A DNA stretch of 64,000 nt from UBA1672 sp964351365 (GTDB taxonomy: Bacteria; Pseudomonadota; Alphaproteobacteria; Micavibrionales; Micavibrionaceae). The stretch spans positions 62,001-126,000 of the forward strand of contig CAYGNP010000002.1 of the NCBI GenBank assembly GCA_964351365.1. The letters run 5' to 3'. The notes below the pieces were generated by a model. That model was not told the origin of the DNA. It did no database searches and worked only from the letters and a program-made list of their open reading frames with translations. Made by a program: the position numbers and the translations under genes. Positions 42,121 to 51,617 of this stretch are shown here, piece after piece. Position 1 is the stretch's first letter. Every line of letters begins with the position of its first letter.

Positions 42121-43122
42121 TCAGGAAAAAAACCCCATGATTTCCTGTGTTTGCCTAAGGGTTTTGGATGCAATGTCACGGGCGTTTTCTGCGCCTTTCA
42201 ACAAAATAGCGTCCACCTGATCGGGTTGTTTCATAAGATCATTCATACGGGCGGTGATGGGGGCAAGATGTTCCACAGCGACATCAATAAGGGCGGGTTT
42301 GAATGTGCCGAATTGTTGCCCGGCAACGCTCTGGAGAAGTTTTTCAGGCGTGGTATTTGATAATGCGGCATATAAGGTGATGAGATTGAGGGCTTCGGGG
42401 CGGCCCTTGAGGTCTGAGAGATTATCTGGCAGAGGCTCAGCGTCCGTTTTGGCCTTTTTGATTTTTTTAGCGATCATGTCCGGGGTATCGGTTAAATTAA
42501 TCCGTGACATGTCAGATTCATCGGATTTACTCATTTTTTTTGTCCCATCGCGCAGGGACATAACGCGCGGCGCGGGACCAGCAATAAAAGGCTCCGGCTG
42601 GGGGAAAAACTCAACGCCATAGCGGGTATTGAAGGTGGATGCAAGATCACGCGTGAGCTCGAGGTGCTGTTTTTGATCTTCTCCGACGGGGACGTGCGTT
42701 GCCTTATAGAGCAGGATATCGGCGGCCATCAGTACGGGATAAGCAAACAGGCCAAGGCCTGCACGCTCCTGATTTTTGCCTGCCTTGTCCTTAAACTGCG
42801 TCATGCGCTCGAGCTTGCCCATTTGCGCCATGGTCGCCAGCAGCCACATGAGCTGGGTGTGCTCCGGGACATGAGATTGTACGAAAATTGAAGATTTTGA
42901 AGGGTCAATGCCGCATGCAATATAGGCCGCCGCAATTTCACGTGTGGCCTGCGCCAGATGCGCAGGGTTATATTCAACGGTGATTGCGTGCAGATCCACT
43001 ACACCATAAAGGCATTTCGTGTCCGGCTTGGCCTGAAAGGCAACCCAGTTTTTCAGCGCGCCAAGATAGTTACCAAGGTGAAGCTGGCTGGTGGGTTGCA
43101 TGCAGGATAAAATAATATTCAT
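42121..43122 (-). CDS. trpS: Tryptophanyl-tRNA synthetase
   Basis: Class I aminoacyl-tRNA synthetase charging tRNA-Trp. The 333-residue protein has the HIGH-type motif in QPTSQLHLGNYLGAL (9-22) and the KMSKS motif (TKKMSKSDES, about 194-203), and ends in the usual helical tRNA-binding region. Follows murJ by 3 bp, the conserved murJ-trpS pair of alphaproteobacteria. Confidence 0.97.
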   Translation of the reverse strand: MNIILSCMQPTSQLHLGNYLGALKNWVAFQAKPDTKCLYGVVDLHAITVEYNPAHLAQATREIAAAYIACGIDPSKSSIFVQSHVPEHTQLMWLLATMAQMGKLERMTQFKDKAGKNQERAGLGLFAYPVLMAADILLYKATHVPVGEDQKQHLELTRDLASTFNTRYGVEFFPQPEPFIAGPAPRVMSLRDGTKKMSKSDESDMSRINLTDTPDMIAKKIKKAKTDAEPLPDNLSDLKGRPEALNLITLYAALSNTTPEKLLQSVAGQQFGTFKPALIDVAVEHLAPITARMNDLMKQPDQVDAILLKGAENARDIASKTLRQTQEIMGFFS

Positions 43123-43125
43123 GGG

Positions 43126-44670
43126 TTATCTCTTTAACATATATCTTTTCAAATCAGCGATTTTTACGGCGCCGGAGCCTAATATTACAGTTGCATAAAC
43201 AAGTTTTCCAGTGATGACAACCGTGATGAGCGCGCATATGCGGATTAGGAGCGAACTGTCGGTCAAAAAGGGGTGCAGTAAGCTTGTTGTTGCATAAAGC
43301 ACTGCGCCCATAAGGGTTGCGGCGGCAATAATTTTGGGCATGTTGCGCAGAAAAGGCGCATCAAACTGAGCGTGCGGGTGGGTTTTCAGCGCCTTGATAT
43401 GGAGGTAGAATTGTAACCATCCGGTTATGCCTGTGCCAAGGGCGATGCCAACAACGCCTATAAACTGGCACAGAATAAGGCTCAGCGCGATGTTGGCCAG
43501 TGTGGCAATCACGGAGATACGCACGGGCGTTTTCGTGTCAGAGCGCGCCCAGTGCGCGGTTGAGAAGACTTTGATTGCAATATAGGCCGGCAAGCCCAGA
43601 GCATAGGCCATAAGAACCTGCGCGGTTATGGCGCTGTCGGTGGCATCAAAGGCGCCGCGCTCGAACAGGATTGTAATGAGGGTATGAGGCATAACGCAGA
43701 GCGCCACAGCCGCAGGAAGGCCGAGCAAGAGGCAATATTCCAGCGCACGGTTGAAGAGATATAGGCCCTCTTTTGTTGTTTCCTTAGTCATGGCACGTGA
43801 GAGCATGGGCAGAAGCGCTGTTCCAACGGCTATGCCAACCACGCCGAGCGGAAGCTGGTTTAACCTGTCTGCGTAATATAAGTATGAAATTGAACCCTCT
43901 TGCAGGAAGGACGCCATGATCAGATCAGCAAAGAGGTTAATATGCATCACCCCTGCCCCGATCACTGCCGGGCCCATAAGGATGAATACTTTACGCATGT
44001 CGGCATTAAATTTCGGGCGGGCGATGGTAAGTTTGAAGCCGGCGCGCATAGCGCTTACCCACAGGAAGGCGAATTGTAATACGCCTGATATCAGAAGTCC
44101 GTACGCCAAAGCGTGACCAACTGTATCGAAATTTGAGCTTAGCAGGAGCGCCGCTATGAGGCAAAGATTAAAAAGAACCGGTGCAAATGCAAAAGGCGCA
44201 AAGCGGTCTACTGCGTTTAAAATGCCTCCCAGCAGCGCGGTTAGTGACATAAGCATCAGATAAGGGAATGTTATGCGTGAGAGCTCAACCGCGGCGTCAA
44301 AGCGCACCGGGTCGTCATAAAAGCCTGGTGCAATCGCACTGATAATCAGGGGCATCGCGGCAACACCCAGAACCGTAAATGCACTAAGCACGCTGAGCAT
44401 GACCATGAATGCGTTACTGGCGAAAAGGTCGGCTTTTTCTTTCGTTTCGCTACTTATCGTTTTTGTATATATCGGGACAAAAACAATGCTGAATGCCCCC
44501 TCTGCGGTGATGCGGCGAAAGAAGTTCGGAAGCTTGAGCGCAACGAAAAATGCGTCAGCTATTGGCCCCGCCCCCAGATAGGCCGCGGTCATGATATCAC
44601 GGATAAATCCGGCGATGCGCGAGAGACCGGTTAATCCGGCAACAGTTATCATGGCTTTTGCGAGTTTCAT
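43126..44670 (-). CDS. murJ: Lipid II flippase MurJ (MviN)
   Basis: Moves lipid II across the inner membrane for peptidoglycan synthesis; essential in most bacteria. The 514-residue protein has about 14 transmembrane segments. LSRIAGFIRDIMTAAYLGAGPIADAFFVA and the FRRITAEGAFSIVFVPIY motif near the N-terminus identify the MOP-family flippase. trpS is 3 bp downstream. ubiE lies divergently 23 bp away. Confidence 0.95.
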   Translation of the reverse strand: MKLAKAMITVAGLTGLSRIAGFIRDIMTAAYLGAGPIADAFFVALKLPNFFRRITAEGAFSIVFVPIYTKTISSETKEKADLFASNAFMVMLSVLSAFTVLGVAAMPLIISAIAPGFYDDPVRFDAAVELSRITFPYLMLMSLTALLGGILNAVDRFAPFAFAPVLFNLCLIAALLLSSNFDTVGHALAYGLLISGVLQFAFLWVSAMRAGFKLTIARPKFNADMRKVFILMGPAVIGAGVMHINLFADLIMASFLQEGSISYLYYADRLNQLPLGVVGIAVGTALLPMLSRAMTKETTKEGLYLFNRALEYCLLLGLPAAVALCVMPHTLITILFERGAFDATDSAITAQVLMAYALGLPAYIAIKVFSTAHWARSDTKTPVRISVIATLANIALSLILCQFIGVVGIALGTGITGWLQFYLHIKALKTHPHAQFDAPFLRNMPKIIAAATLMGAVLYATTSLLHPFLTDSSLLIRICALITVVITGKLVYATVILGSGAVKIADLKRYMLKR

Positions 44671-44693
44671 GTGGTAATCACTAGCATTATTTT

Positions 44694-45473
44694 ATGGAGA
44701 AAAACAGCATGCAAAATCCTGAAAAATCATGGTTTGGTGAAAAAGAAGTCAGCCCGGAGGAAAAAACCAAGGGTGTAATTGGGGTTTTTGATAGTGTGGC
44801 TGATAAATATGATCTGATGAATGATTTTATGAGTGGGGGGCTGCACCGGCTATGGAAGGATCAGTTTGTTCGCATGATCCGGCCACGCAAAACTATTGGC
44901 GGGCGGGCGGCGGATTATCTTGATGTTGCCGGAGGAACGGGAGATATCGCATTTCGCATTCGTCAGAAAATTGGAATGGGTGCCAATATCACCCTATGTG
45001 ATTTGAATGAGCATATGCTCTGGGTTGGACGAAACCGTGCGATTGATCGGGGCTGGATTGATGATTTTTCGTGGGTGACAGTTAATGCGGAGGCCTTGCC
45101 GGTGCCCGATAATTCGGTTGATTATTACACCATTGCCTTTGGCCTGCGGAATGTTACACATATAGATACCGCGTTAATTGAAGCTTATCGTGCTCTCAGG
45201 CCGGGCGGGAAGTTCTTTTGCCTGGAGTTTTCGCATGTGCAGCCGAAAATTCTGGCTAAGGCTTATGACTTATACTCTTATAACGTTATCCCGAAATTGG
45301 GAAAACGAATCGCCAATGATGAAGCGAGTTATCAGTATCTTGTTGAGAGTATTCGCAAATTTCCGACGCAAAAAAAATTGTGTGAGCGGATTGAGGCCGC
45401 AGGCTTTAAAAATGTGCGATACCATAATATTTCTGCGGGTATCGTGGCAGTGCATCAAGGGGTAAAGATTTAG
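44694..45473 (+). CDS. ubiE: Ubiquinone/menaquinone biosynthesis C-methyltransferase UbiE
   Basis: SAM-dependent C-methylation of the quinone ring. The 259-residue protein has VFDSVADKYDLMNDFMSGGLHRLWK (N-terminal UbiE signature), DVAGGTGDIAFR (SAM loop), YTIAFGLRNVTHI and LRPGGKFFCLEFS motifs. The neighbouring start ATG five codons later (MQNPEK) is an alternative. It is divergent from murJ. The ubiK-like gene at 35778 belongs to the same pathway, though not linked here. Confidence 0.96.
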   Translation: MEKNSMQNPEKSWFGEKEVSPEEKTKGVIGVFDSVADKYDLMNDFMSGGLHRLWKDQFVRMIRPRKTIGGRAADYLDVAGGTGDIAFRIRQKIGMGANITLCDLNEHMLWVGRNRAIDRGWIDDFSWVTVNAEALPVPDNSVDYYTIAFGLRNVTHIDTALIEAYRALRPGGKFFCLEFSHVQPKILAKAYDLYSYNVIPKLGKRIANDEASYQYLVESIRKFPTQKKLCERIEAAGFKNVRYHNISAGIVAVHQGVKI

Positions 45474-45510
45474 CGTTGTGGATTGTTATGGAGATTAAAA
45501 AAAATAATAT

Positions 45511-45540
45511 TTGACTCCCTGATTGTTCGTAATGCAATAT
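45511..45540 (+). promoter_or_regulatory. Weak candidate sigma-70 promoter of the acidic anchored protein
   Basis: TTGACT (45511-45516) and CAATAT (45535-45540), 18 bases apart, lie in the 103 bp between ubiE and the gene at 45577. The -35 is good, the -10 poor. Confidence 0.3.
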
Positions 45541-45576
45541 CCGCCAAATTTCAATCAAAAAGAATGAGAGAGAATT

Positions 45577-46080
45577 ATGAGCAATTTTACAAAGTCTATT
45601 TTATATTCAACAACCGTGCTTGTCGCCGGACTTGTTGCTGTTTTCGCACTATATAATAATGTTTCTGCACCGCAGGGTTCTGATGTTTCAGCGATTGCGC
45701 CTGCTGCCGGTAACGCAGAACAAGGTATAACCCTTGATAGCGTTACACAAGGTGCTTCGGAATTCGGCGCTGATGCCTCTGCTGCCGTTAATGATGCTGC
45801 TGAGGCTGCGTCTGATACAGCTCGCACAATTGGTCAAGATATTTCTACATTTGCAGATGACCTTGCTAAAGATACTTCTGATAATGCGGAGTCAGAATAT
45901 CAGGATGCCGTTGATGCTGTTGACGCCGCTGCAGAAGATGCGGAAGGTGCTGCTGCGGAAGCTCAAGATTCGGTTGATCCTGCCGCTGGAGTGGAGGAAT
46001 CTGATGTTTCTGAGCAGGCTCAGGAAGCCGCAGAAGATGCAAAAGAAAAGGCTGAAGATGCGGTTGAGTCCATTCAGTAA
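45577..46080 (+). CDS. Acidic alanine-rich protein with N-terminal membrane anchor
   Basis: A 167-residue protein with one hydrophobic helix (about 10-27) and then a soluble region very rich in Ala, Asp and Glu. From about 65 onward it has repeating amphipathic helix patterns such as AAEAASDTARTIGQD, AVDAVDAAAEDAEGAAAEAQDS and EAAEDAKEKAEDAVE, a LEA-like or apolipoprotein-like periodicity. No family recognised. The start codon is followed by a basic residue and a clean signal-anchor; it is flanked by a terminator, so it is a single-gene unit. Possible envelope or desiccation role is speculation. Confidence 0.7.
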   Translation: MSNFTKSILYSTTVLVAGLVAVFALYNNVSAPQGSDVSAIAPAAGNAEQGITLDSVTQGASEFGADASAAVNDAAEAASDTARTIGQDISTFADDLAKDTSDNAESEYQDAVDAVDAAAEDAEGAAAEAQDSVDPAAGVEESDVSEQAQEAAEDAKEKAEDAVESIQ

Positions 46081-46125
46081 AAACAGATGCTTACAGGCTT
46101 GAATTTCTTGCCTGGACAACGTATC

Positions 46126-46163
46126 AAGGAGCCTTGCAGTCATTTGCGAGGCTTCTTTTTTTG
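46126..46163 (+). terminator. Rho-independent terminator after the acidic protein gene
   Basis: A 13-bp stem (46126-46138 with 46145-46157, two G-U pairs) with a 6-base loop, followed by a run of seven T. Separates the acidic protein gene from coaBC, which starts at 46175. Confidence 0.85.
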
Positions 46164-46174
46164 GAAAAGATACT

Positions 46175-47386
46175 ATGCTTGAGAATAAGACCATACTTTT
46201 GATTATTTCCGGTGGGATAGCGGCTTATAAAACGCTTGATCTTATCCGGTTGATTACAAAGAATAAGGGGAGGGTTCCATGTGTTCTCACCCAAGGGGGG
46301 GCACAGTTTGTTACGCCGCTCAGTGTTGCATCATTGTCCCAAAACAAGGTTTACAGCGATCTTTGGTCGCTCAATGATGAGTCAGAGATGGGCCATATAC
46401 GGCTGAGCCGCGAGGCGGATTTGATTGTTGTTGCGCCGGCAAGTGCGGATTTGATGGCGAAGATGGCACATGGCCTTGCGAATGATCTGGCCTCAACCAC
46501 CCTGCTTGCTTCTGATAAACCCGTTTTGGTTGCTCCGGCGATGAACCCGGAAATGTGGGGGCATGCGGCAACACAAGATAATATCAAAACCCTTAAGGCG
46601 CGGGGTGTTCAGTTTGTTGGGCCGAATGCAGGAGAGATGGCTTGTGGGGAGACAGGTCTGGGCCGGATGAGCGAGCCTGATGAGATTTTCACTGCCATAA
46701 CCGATTTTTTTTTTGAAAAGCCGTTAAAAGGTAAAAAGGCCATTGTGACGAGCGGGCCAACCTATGAGCCACTTGATCCGGTGCGGTTTATTGGCAATCG
46801 CTCCTCTGGAAAGCAAGGGCATGCGATTGCAAAAGCCCTGATGCAGGCGGGAGCGCAGGTACGCCTTGTAACGGGGCCAACGCACATGCCCGATCTTGCG
46901 GGGGTGGAGATGGTGCATGTGGGCACGGCCAAGGAGATGCTGGCGGCATGCGAGGCGGGTTTGCCTGCGGATATTGCAATTTGCGCAGCGGCGGTGAGTG
47001 ATTGGGCACCTGTTCATTATGCCAACCAAAAGATGAAGAAAAATGGTGATCGTGATGTGCCTGCTTTAGAGCTGATGCAAAATCCTGATATTTTAAAAAC
47101 TCTGGCGCAACATCCAGATAAACGCCCCGGGCTTGTGGTCGGGTTTGCTGCGGAAACAGAAAAAGTAGAAGAGCATGCAAAAGCCAAGCTTGAGCGCAAA
47201 GGCTGTGACTGGATTATAGCAAATTTAGTTGGCGTGGACGAGGCGGGCCGAGAAAAAGCTTTCGGCGCGGATGAGAATCAAATATATTTTATGTCTCAGG
47301 ATAGGCATGAATTATGGCCACGCATAAGCAAGCGCGCTATTGCTGATAAGCTTGTTGAATACATAATCGCGCATTGCGCAAAGTGA
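46175..47386 (+). CDS. coaBC: Bifunctional phosphopantothenoylcysteine decarboxylase/synthase
   Basis: Two steps of coenzyme A synthesis. The N-terminal flavoprotein decarboxylase (CoaC, about 1-180) has SGGIAAYKTLDLIR, RLSREADLIVVAPASADLMAKMAHG and the PAMNPEMW loop; the C-terminal synthetase (CoaB, about 185-403) has VTSGPTYEPLDPVRFIGNRSSG and CAAAVSDWAP. The 403-residue length is usual. dut follows after 8 bp and mutS overlaps dut, so the three may be one unit. Confidence 0.96.
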   Translation: MLENKTILLIISGGIAAYKTLDLIRLITKNKGRVPCVLTQGGAQFVTPLSVASLSQNKVYSDLWSLNDESEMGHIRLSREADLIVVAPASADLMAKMAHGLANDLASTTLLASDKPVLVAPAMNPEMWGHAATQDNIKTLKARGVQFVGPNAGEMACGETGLGRMSEPDEIFTAITDFFFEKPLKGKKAIVTSGPTYEPLDPVRFIGNRSSGKQGHAIAKALMQAGAQVRLVTGPTHMPDLAGVEMVHVGTAKEMLAACEAGLPADIAICAAAVSDWAPVHYANQKMKKNGDRDVPALELMQNPDILKTLAQHPDKRPGLVVGFAAETEKVEEHAKAKLERKGCDWIIANLVGVDEAGREKAFGADENQIYFMSQDRHELWPRISKRAIADKLVEYIIAHCAK

Positions 47387-47394
47387 AGTGAACT

Positions 47395-47865
47395 ATGAAT
47401 ATTGAAGACGATGATGATATTGAAGTTGCCCTTAGGCCTTTGGAAAATGCTGTGGGGCTTAAGCTGCCGACCTATGCGACAAAGCAATCTGCGGGTATGG
47501 ATTTGACAGCGGCGCTGGAAGAAGCACTGGAGCTTGATGTTGGTGATCGCGCGTTGATCCCTACGGGACTCTCGATTGCCCTGCCGAAGGGCTATGAGGC
47601 GCAGATTCGTCCACGATCTGGCCTTGCGATTAATCATGGCATTACAGTTTTGAACTCTCCCGGTACGATTGATGCGGATTACAGGGGAGAGATTAAAGTT
47701 ATTCTGATTAATCACGGCAAGGAGCCGTTTATCGTGCAGCGTGGTATGCGTATTGCCCAGATGGTTGTTGAGCGTTACACACATGTTAACTGGAAGGTTG
47801 TCAGCAGTTTGGATGATGATAGTGAGCGCGGAGCTGGCGGCTTTGGCTCCACCGGTAAAGATTGA
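47395..47865 (+). CDS. dut: Deoxyuridine 5'-triphosphate nucleotidohydrolase
   Basis: Hydrolyses dUTP to dUMP and PPi, keeping uracil out of DNA. The 156-residue protein has all five trimeric dUTPase motifs: SAGMDLTAA, PRSGLAINHG, GTIDADYRGEI, RGMRIAQMVVE and GAGGFGSTG at the C-terminus. The N-terminus carries an acidic extension (IEDDDDIEVALRPLE) of about 20 residues before the core. The stop overlaps or abuts the mutS start. Confidence 0.96.
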   Translation: MNIEDDDDIEVALRPLENAVGLKLPTYATKQSAGMDLTAALEEALELDVGDRALIPTGLSIALPKGYEAQIRPRSGLAINHGITVLNSPGTIDADYRGEIKVILINHGKEPFIVQRGMRIAQMVVERYTHVNWKVVSSLDDDSERGAGGFGSTGKD

Positions 47866-47873
47866 GCCTTGAT

Positions 47874-50561
47874 ATGGCCGGTCTTGCGTATCAATCAGAT
47901 CACAATCCCGTAGATTTTGACTCGCGCATGGGGCGATATCTTGCGCAAGGCCATACGCCGATGATGGCGCAGTATCTTGTGCTTAAGGATGATCATCCTG
48001 ATTGTCTGCTGTTTTACCGTATGGGTGATTTTTACGAGCTGTTCTATGACGATGCCGTTAAAGCTGCCGGCGTGCTTGATATTACCCTGACCAAGCGCGG
48101 GAAATCGCAAGGGGATGATATTGCAATGTGCGGGGTTCCTTATCATTCCTGTGATCCTTACCTGGCGAAGCTGATTCGGGCGGGTTATAAAGTTGCGATT
48201 TGTGAGCAGACGGAAACGCCGGATGAGGCCAAGGCACGCGTTAAGAAAGAGGGTAAGAGTGTTTCCAAGGCGCTCGTGACTCGTGAGGCGGTGCGCATTG
48301 TCACGCAAGGTACTCTGACGGAGGATCATTTGCTTGATGCGCGGCAGAGCAATTATATTTGCGCCATAGCAGAAATAGGCGGGATGTATGGCCTTGCCTG
48401 GCTTGAGCTATCGACGGGGAATTTTCATGTTGAATCATCGTCTGCAAAGGATCTTCGCAGTATTTTAGAGCGTATCGATGCGAGCGAGATTATTGCGGCG
48501 GAGAGCTTGATTGATACACTTCCTGAGGCGCAGCGGGATATCTATAGCCCTCAGCCGCCTTCTCTTTTTGATGTGCAGAATTGCCGTAGACATCTGGAGG
48601 GGTTGTTTCAAATTCAAAGCGCCCAGAGTTTTGGGGATTTTACGGACGCAGAAATTTCCGCTAGCGGGGCGCTTGTGGATTATATATTGCGTACGCAAAA
48701 GGGAAAATTGCCGCATATCAGCCCGCCGCAAAAGGTTTTTAGTGGCCTGCATATGGCGATTGATGCGGCCACGCGCAAAAGTCTTGAGCTGGTGCGGACG
48801 CTGTCGGGGGAAAAGAAGGGCAGCTTGCTTGATTGTATTGATTATACCATCACAAGTGCAGGCGCGCGATTGTTGCATACGCATTTGAGCGCCCCTTTGG
48901 CGGATGCGGAGCAGATTAATGCGCGGCTGGAGCGGGTTGAGCTGTTTTATCAAAACGATGCGCTGCGGGGGCTTATTCGGAGCTATCTGGGCGGGGTGCC
49001 TGATATTGAGCGGGCTTTGTCACGTTTGACGGTTGGGCGTGGGGTGCCGAAGGATTTGCACGCGCTGCGTGATGGGCTTGCGCAAAGTGAGATTATCCGC
49101 GCGGAGTTGCAAAATGATGCCAAGGCGCCCGGTGTGCTTGGTGATATTATTTATGATTTACAGCAAAACCCCAATATTGCGGCGTTGCAGGATCAGCTTA
49201 CTATGGCGCTGGACGAAAATCCGCCAGCCGTGATGAAGGATGGCGGGTTTATCAAAAGCGGTTATAACAGCAAGCTCGATGATTTACGCGATATCCGTGA
49301 TAACAGCCGAGGGCGGATTGCCTCTTTTCAGGGGACCTATCAAAGTCAAACCGGTGTAGATGCGCTGAAGATAAAATACAATAATGTACTGGGGTATTTT
49401 ATTGAGGTTCCAGCGAAGCGAGCGGATAAAATTGTAACGCAGACGCAAGATCCAGATAGCCCGTTTATTCATCGGCAGACCATGGGCAATGCCGTGCGCT
49501 TTACGACGCTGGAGCTGTCAGAGCTGGAGCGGGATATTGCCTCGGCGGCGGGAAAGAGCATTGCAATCGAGATGGATATTTTTGCGCAATTTGTGCAGAG
49601 TGTTTCGCAATATTCGCAGCAAATTGACCTTATGGCGCGGGCGATTGCGGTTGTTGATGTTGCGAGCGCCTTGGCGGAATTGGCGCAGGACCGGGGCTAT
49701 GTGCGGCCAGTTATTGACGGCTCTTTGCTATTTGAGATTAAAGGCGGGCGGCATCCAGTGGTAGAGCGTGCCTTGCAGCGGCAAAGCGAGGCGTTTGTGT
49801 CAAATGATTGTGACCTTAGCCCGGCGCAGCGTCTGTGGTTGCTGACCGGGCCGAACATGGCGGGTAAGTCTACGTTTTTGCGGCAAAATGCGCTGATTGC
49901 CATACTGGCGCAGATGGGATCATTTGTTCCAGCCACCTCGGCGCATATTGGAGTCATTGACCGATGCTTTAGCCGTGTTGGTGCATCAGATGATTTAGCG
50001 CGCGGGCAGTCCACATTCATGGTGGAGATGGTTGAGACGGCGGCGATTTTGAACCAGTCCACTGAGCGGTCCCTTGTCATTCTGGATGAGATTGGACGTG
50101 GCACGGCGACCTATGACGGGCTATCGATTGCCTGGGCATGCGTGGAGCATCTGCATAATGTGAATAAATGCCGATCATTATTCGCGACGCACTATCATGA
50201 ACTGACGCGCCTTGAGGGGGAGCTTAAGGCGCTGTCGTGTCATACTGTTGCCGTCAAGGATTGGAAGGGCTCAATAATTTTTATGCATAAAGTTATTGCA
50301 GGGGTTGCGGACAGGTCATATGGGATTCACGTGGCGCAGCTGGCGGGCATTCCTGCGGGTGTTACAAAGCGGGCCAATCAAATTCTAAAGACCCTTGATG
50401 CGAGCGCGCCGATGACCCCTGAATTGCCGTTGTTTAATGTTTCTCATGATGCGCCGGATGAGCCATCGGAGATTGAGAAGCGGCTGGGTGCGATTGAGCC
50501 GGATCAGCTTAGCCCGCGAGAGGCGCTTGATGCACTTTACAATCTTAAAAAACTTCTCTAA
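47874..50561 (+). CDS. mutS: DNA mismatch repair protein MutS
   Basis: Recognises mismatches and starts methyl-directed or nick-directed repair. From the ATG at 47874 the protein has 895 residues; a TTG at 47862 that overlaps the dut stop is an alternative start. The mismatch-binding motif GDFYELFYDDA, Walker A GPNMAGKST, Walker B VILDEIGRGTATYDG and the ATPase-domain FATHYHELTRLE are all present. MutL is not in the window. coaBC-dut-mutS lie in one direction. Confidence 0.97.
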   Translation: MAGLAYQSDHNPVDFDSRMGRYLAQGHTPMMAQYLVLKDDHPDCLLFYRMGDFYELFYDDAVKAAGVLDITLTKRGKSQGDDIAMCGVPYHSCDPYLAKLIRAGYKVAICEQTETPDEAKARVKKEGKSVSKALVTREAVRIVTQGTLTEDHLLDARQSNYICAIAEIGGMYGLAWLELSTGNFHVESSSAKDLRSILERIDASEIIAAESLIDTLPEAQRDIYSPQPPSLFDVQNCRRHLEGLFQIQSAQSFGDFTDAEISASGALVDYILRTQKGKLPHISPPQKVFSGLHMAIDAATRKSLELVRTLSGEKKGSLLDCIDYTITSAGARLLHTHLSAPLADAEQINARLERVELFYQNDALRGLIRSYLGGVPDIERALSRLTVGRGVPKDLHALRDGLAQSEIIRAELQNDAKAPGVLGDIIYDLQQNPNIAALQDQLTMALDENPPAVMKDGGFIKSGYNSKLDDLRDIRDNSRGRIASFQGTYQSQTGVDALKIKYNNVLGYFIEVPAKRADKIVTQTQDPDSPFIHRQTMGNAVRFTTLELSELERDIASAAGKSIAIEMDIFAQFVQSVSQYSQQIDLMARAIAVVDVASALAELAQDRGYVRPVIDGSLLFEIKGGRHPVVERALQRQSEAFVSNDCDLSPAQRLWLLTGPNMAGKSTFLRQNALIAILAQMGSFVPATSAHIGVIDRCFSRVGASDDLARGQSTFMVEMVETAAILNQSTERSLVILDEIGRGTATYDGLSIAWACVEHLHNVNKCRSLFATHYHELTRLEGELKALSCHTVAVKDWKGSIIFMHKVIAGVADRSYGIHVAQLAGIPAGVTKRANQILKTLDASAPMTPELPLFNVSHDAPDEPSEIEKRLGAIEPDQLSPREALDALYNLKKLL

Positions 50562-50570
50562 ACAGGGCGC

Positions 50571-51614
50571 ATGATGAGCAAAGCCATTGAAACAGATGCA
50601 GTGATTATTGGTGCAGGCCCGTGCGGTTTATTTACCGTTTTTGAGATGGGTCTTTTGGATATGAAGTGCCATGTCATTGATATTCTGGATCGTCCGGGCG
50701 GGCAGTGCGCGGAGCTGTATCCCGAGAAGCCGATCTTTGACATTCCGGCCTATCCGCGGATCACGGGGCAGGAGCTTACGGATCGCTTGATGGAGCAAAT
50801 TGAGCCGTTTTCGCCTGTGTTCCATTTTCAGGAAATGGCCAATGGTTTGGAGAAGCTTGAAAATGGGCGCTGGCGGCTGAGCACGGATACAGGGCTCGTG
50901 TTTGATGCAACATGCATCATTATCGCCGCAGGTGGAGGCAGTTTTGTACCTAAAAAGCCCCCTATTCCGGGTATTGATGCGTATGAGGAGCATTCGGTGT
51001 TTTATGCCGTGCGCAAGATGGAGCAGTTTAAAGACCATGACATTGTTATCATTGGTGGCGGTGATTCTGCGCTTGACTGGTGCTTGAACCTGCAACCTAT
51101 AGCGAAGAGCATGACGCTTGTGCACCGGCGGGATAATTTTCGCGCTGCGCCGGATAGTGTTTCAAAAATGCGCGCGCTGGTTGCCAAGGGTGCTATGAAT
51201 TTGGAGATAGGTCAGGTTAAAGCTCTGTATGGTGCAGATGGGGTTCTGAGCGCCATCGAGATTGAAGGCGAAGATAAGGCCATAAAGACCCTTCAGTGCG
51301 ATCGTTTACTTCCGTTTTTTGGATTAACGATGAAGCTTGGCCCGATTGCAGATTTTGGCCTGAATTTACATGAGAATTTAATTCCGGTTGATACGGAAAA
51401 ATTCGAGACGTCTGCTGCGGGTATTTTTGCGGTAGGGGATATTAATACCTATCCGGGCAAACTCAAGCTTATCCTCTCCGGGTTTCATGAGGCGGCGCTG
51501 ATGTCGCGTCAGGCGTTCCGTTATTGCCGCCCTGATGCGAAGCTGAAGTTCGAATATACGACATCCAGCTCTTCTTTGCAGAAAAAGCTGAATGTTGATG
51601 ATCAAGCGGCTTAG
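50571..51614 (+). CDS. Ferredoxin-NADP+ reductase, thioredoxin-reductase-like (type 2)
   Basis: A 347-residue flavoprotein of the TrxR-like FNR family, which reduces ferredoxin with NADPH. FAD loop VIIGAGPCGLFTVFEMGLL and DILDRPGGQCAELYPEKPIFDIPAYP at the N-terminus, the NADP loop VIIGGGDSALDW, and GIFAVGDINTYPGKLKLILSGFHEAALM near the C-terminus are typical. The redox-active CxxC of thioredoxin reductase is absent, which separates it from trxB at 59030. Lies 9 bp after mutS. The ferredoxin FdxA nearby is a possible partner. Confidence 0.92.
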   Translation: MMSKAIETDAVIIGAGPCGLFTVFEMGLLDMKCHVIDILDRPGGQCAELYPEKPIFDIPAYPRITGQELTDRLMEQIEPFSPVFHFQEMANGLEKLENGRWRLSTDTGLVFDATCIIIAAGGGSFVPKKPPIPGIDAYEEHSVFYAVRKMEQFKDHDIVIIGGGDSALDWCLNLQPIAKSMTLVHRRDNFRAAPDSVSKMRALVAKGAMNLEIGQVKALYGADGVLSAIEIEGEDKAIKTLQCDRLLPFFGLTMKLGPIADFGLNLHENLIPVDTEKFETSAAGIFAVGDINTYPGKLKLILSGFHEAALMSRQAFRYCRPDAKLKFEYTTSSSSLQKKLNVDDQAA

Positions 51615-51617
51615 GGT

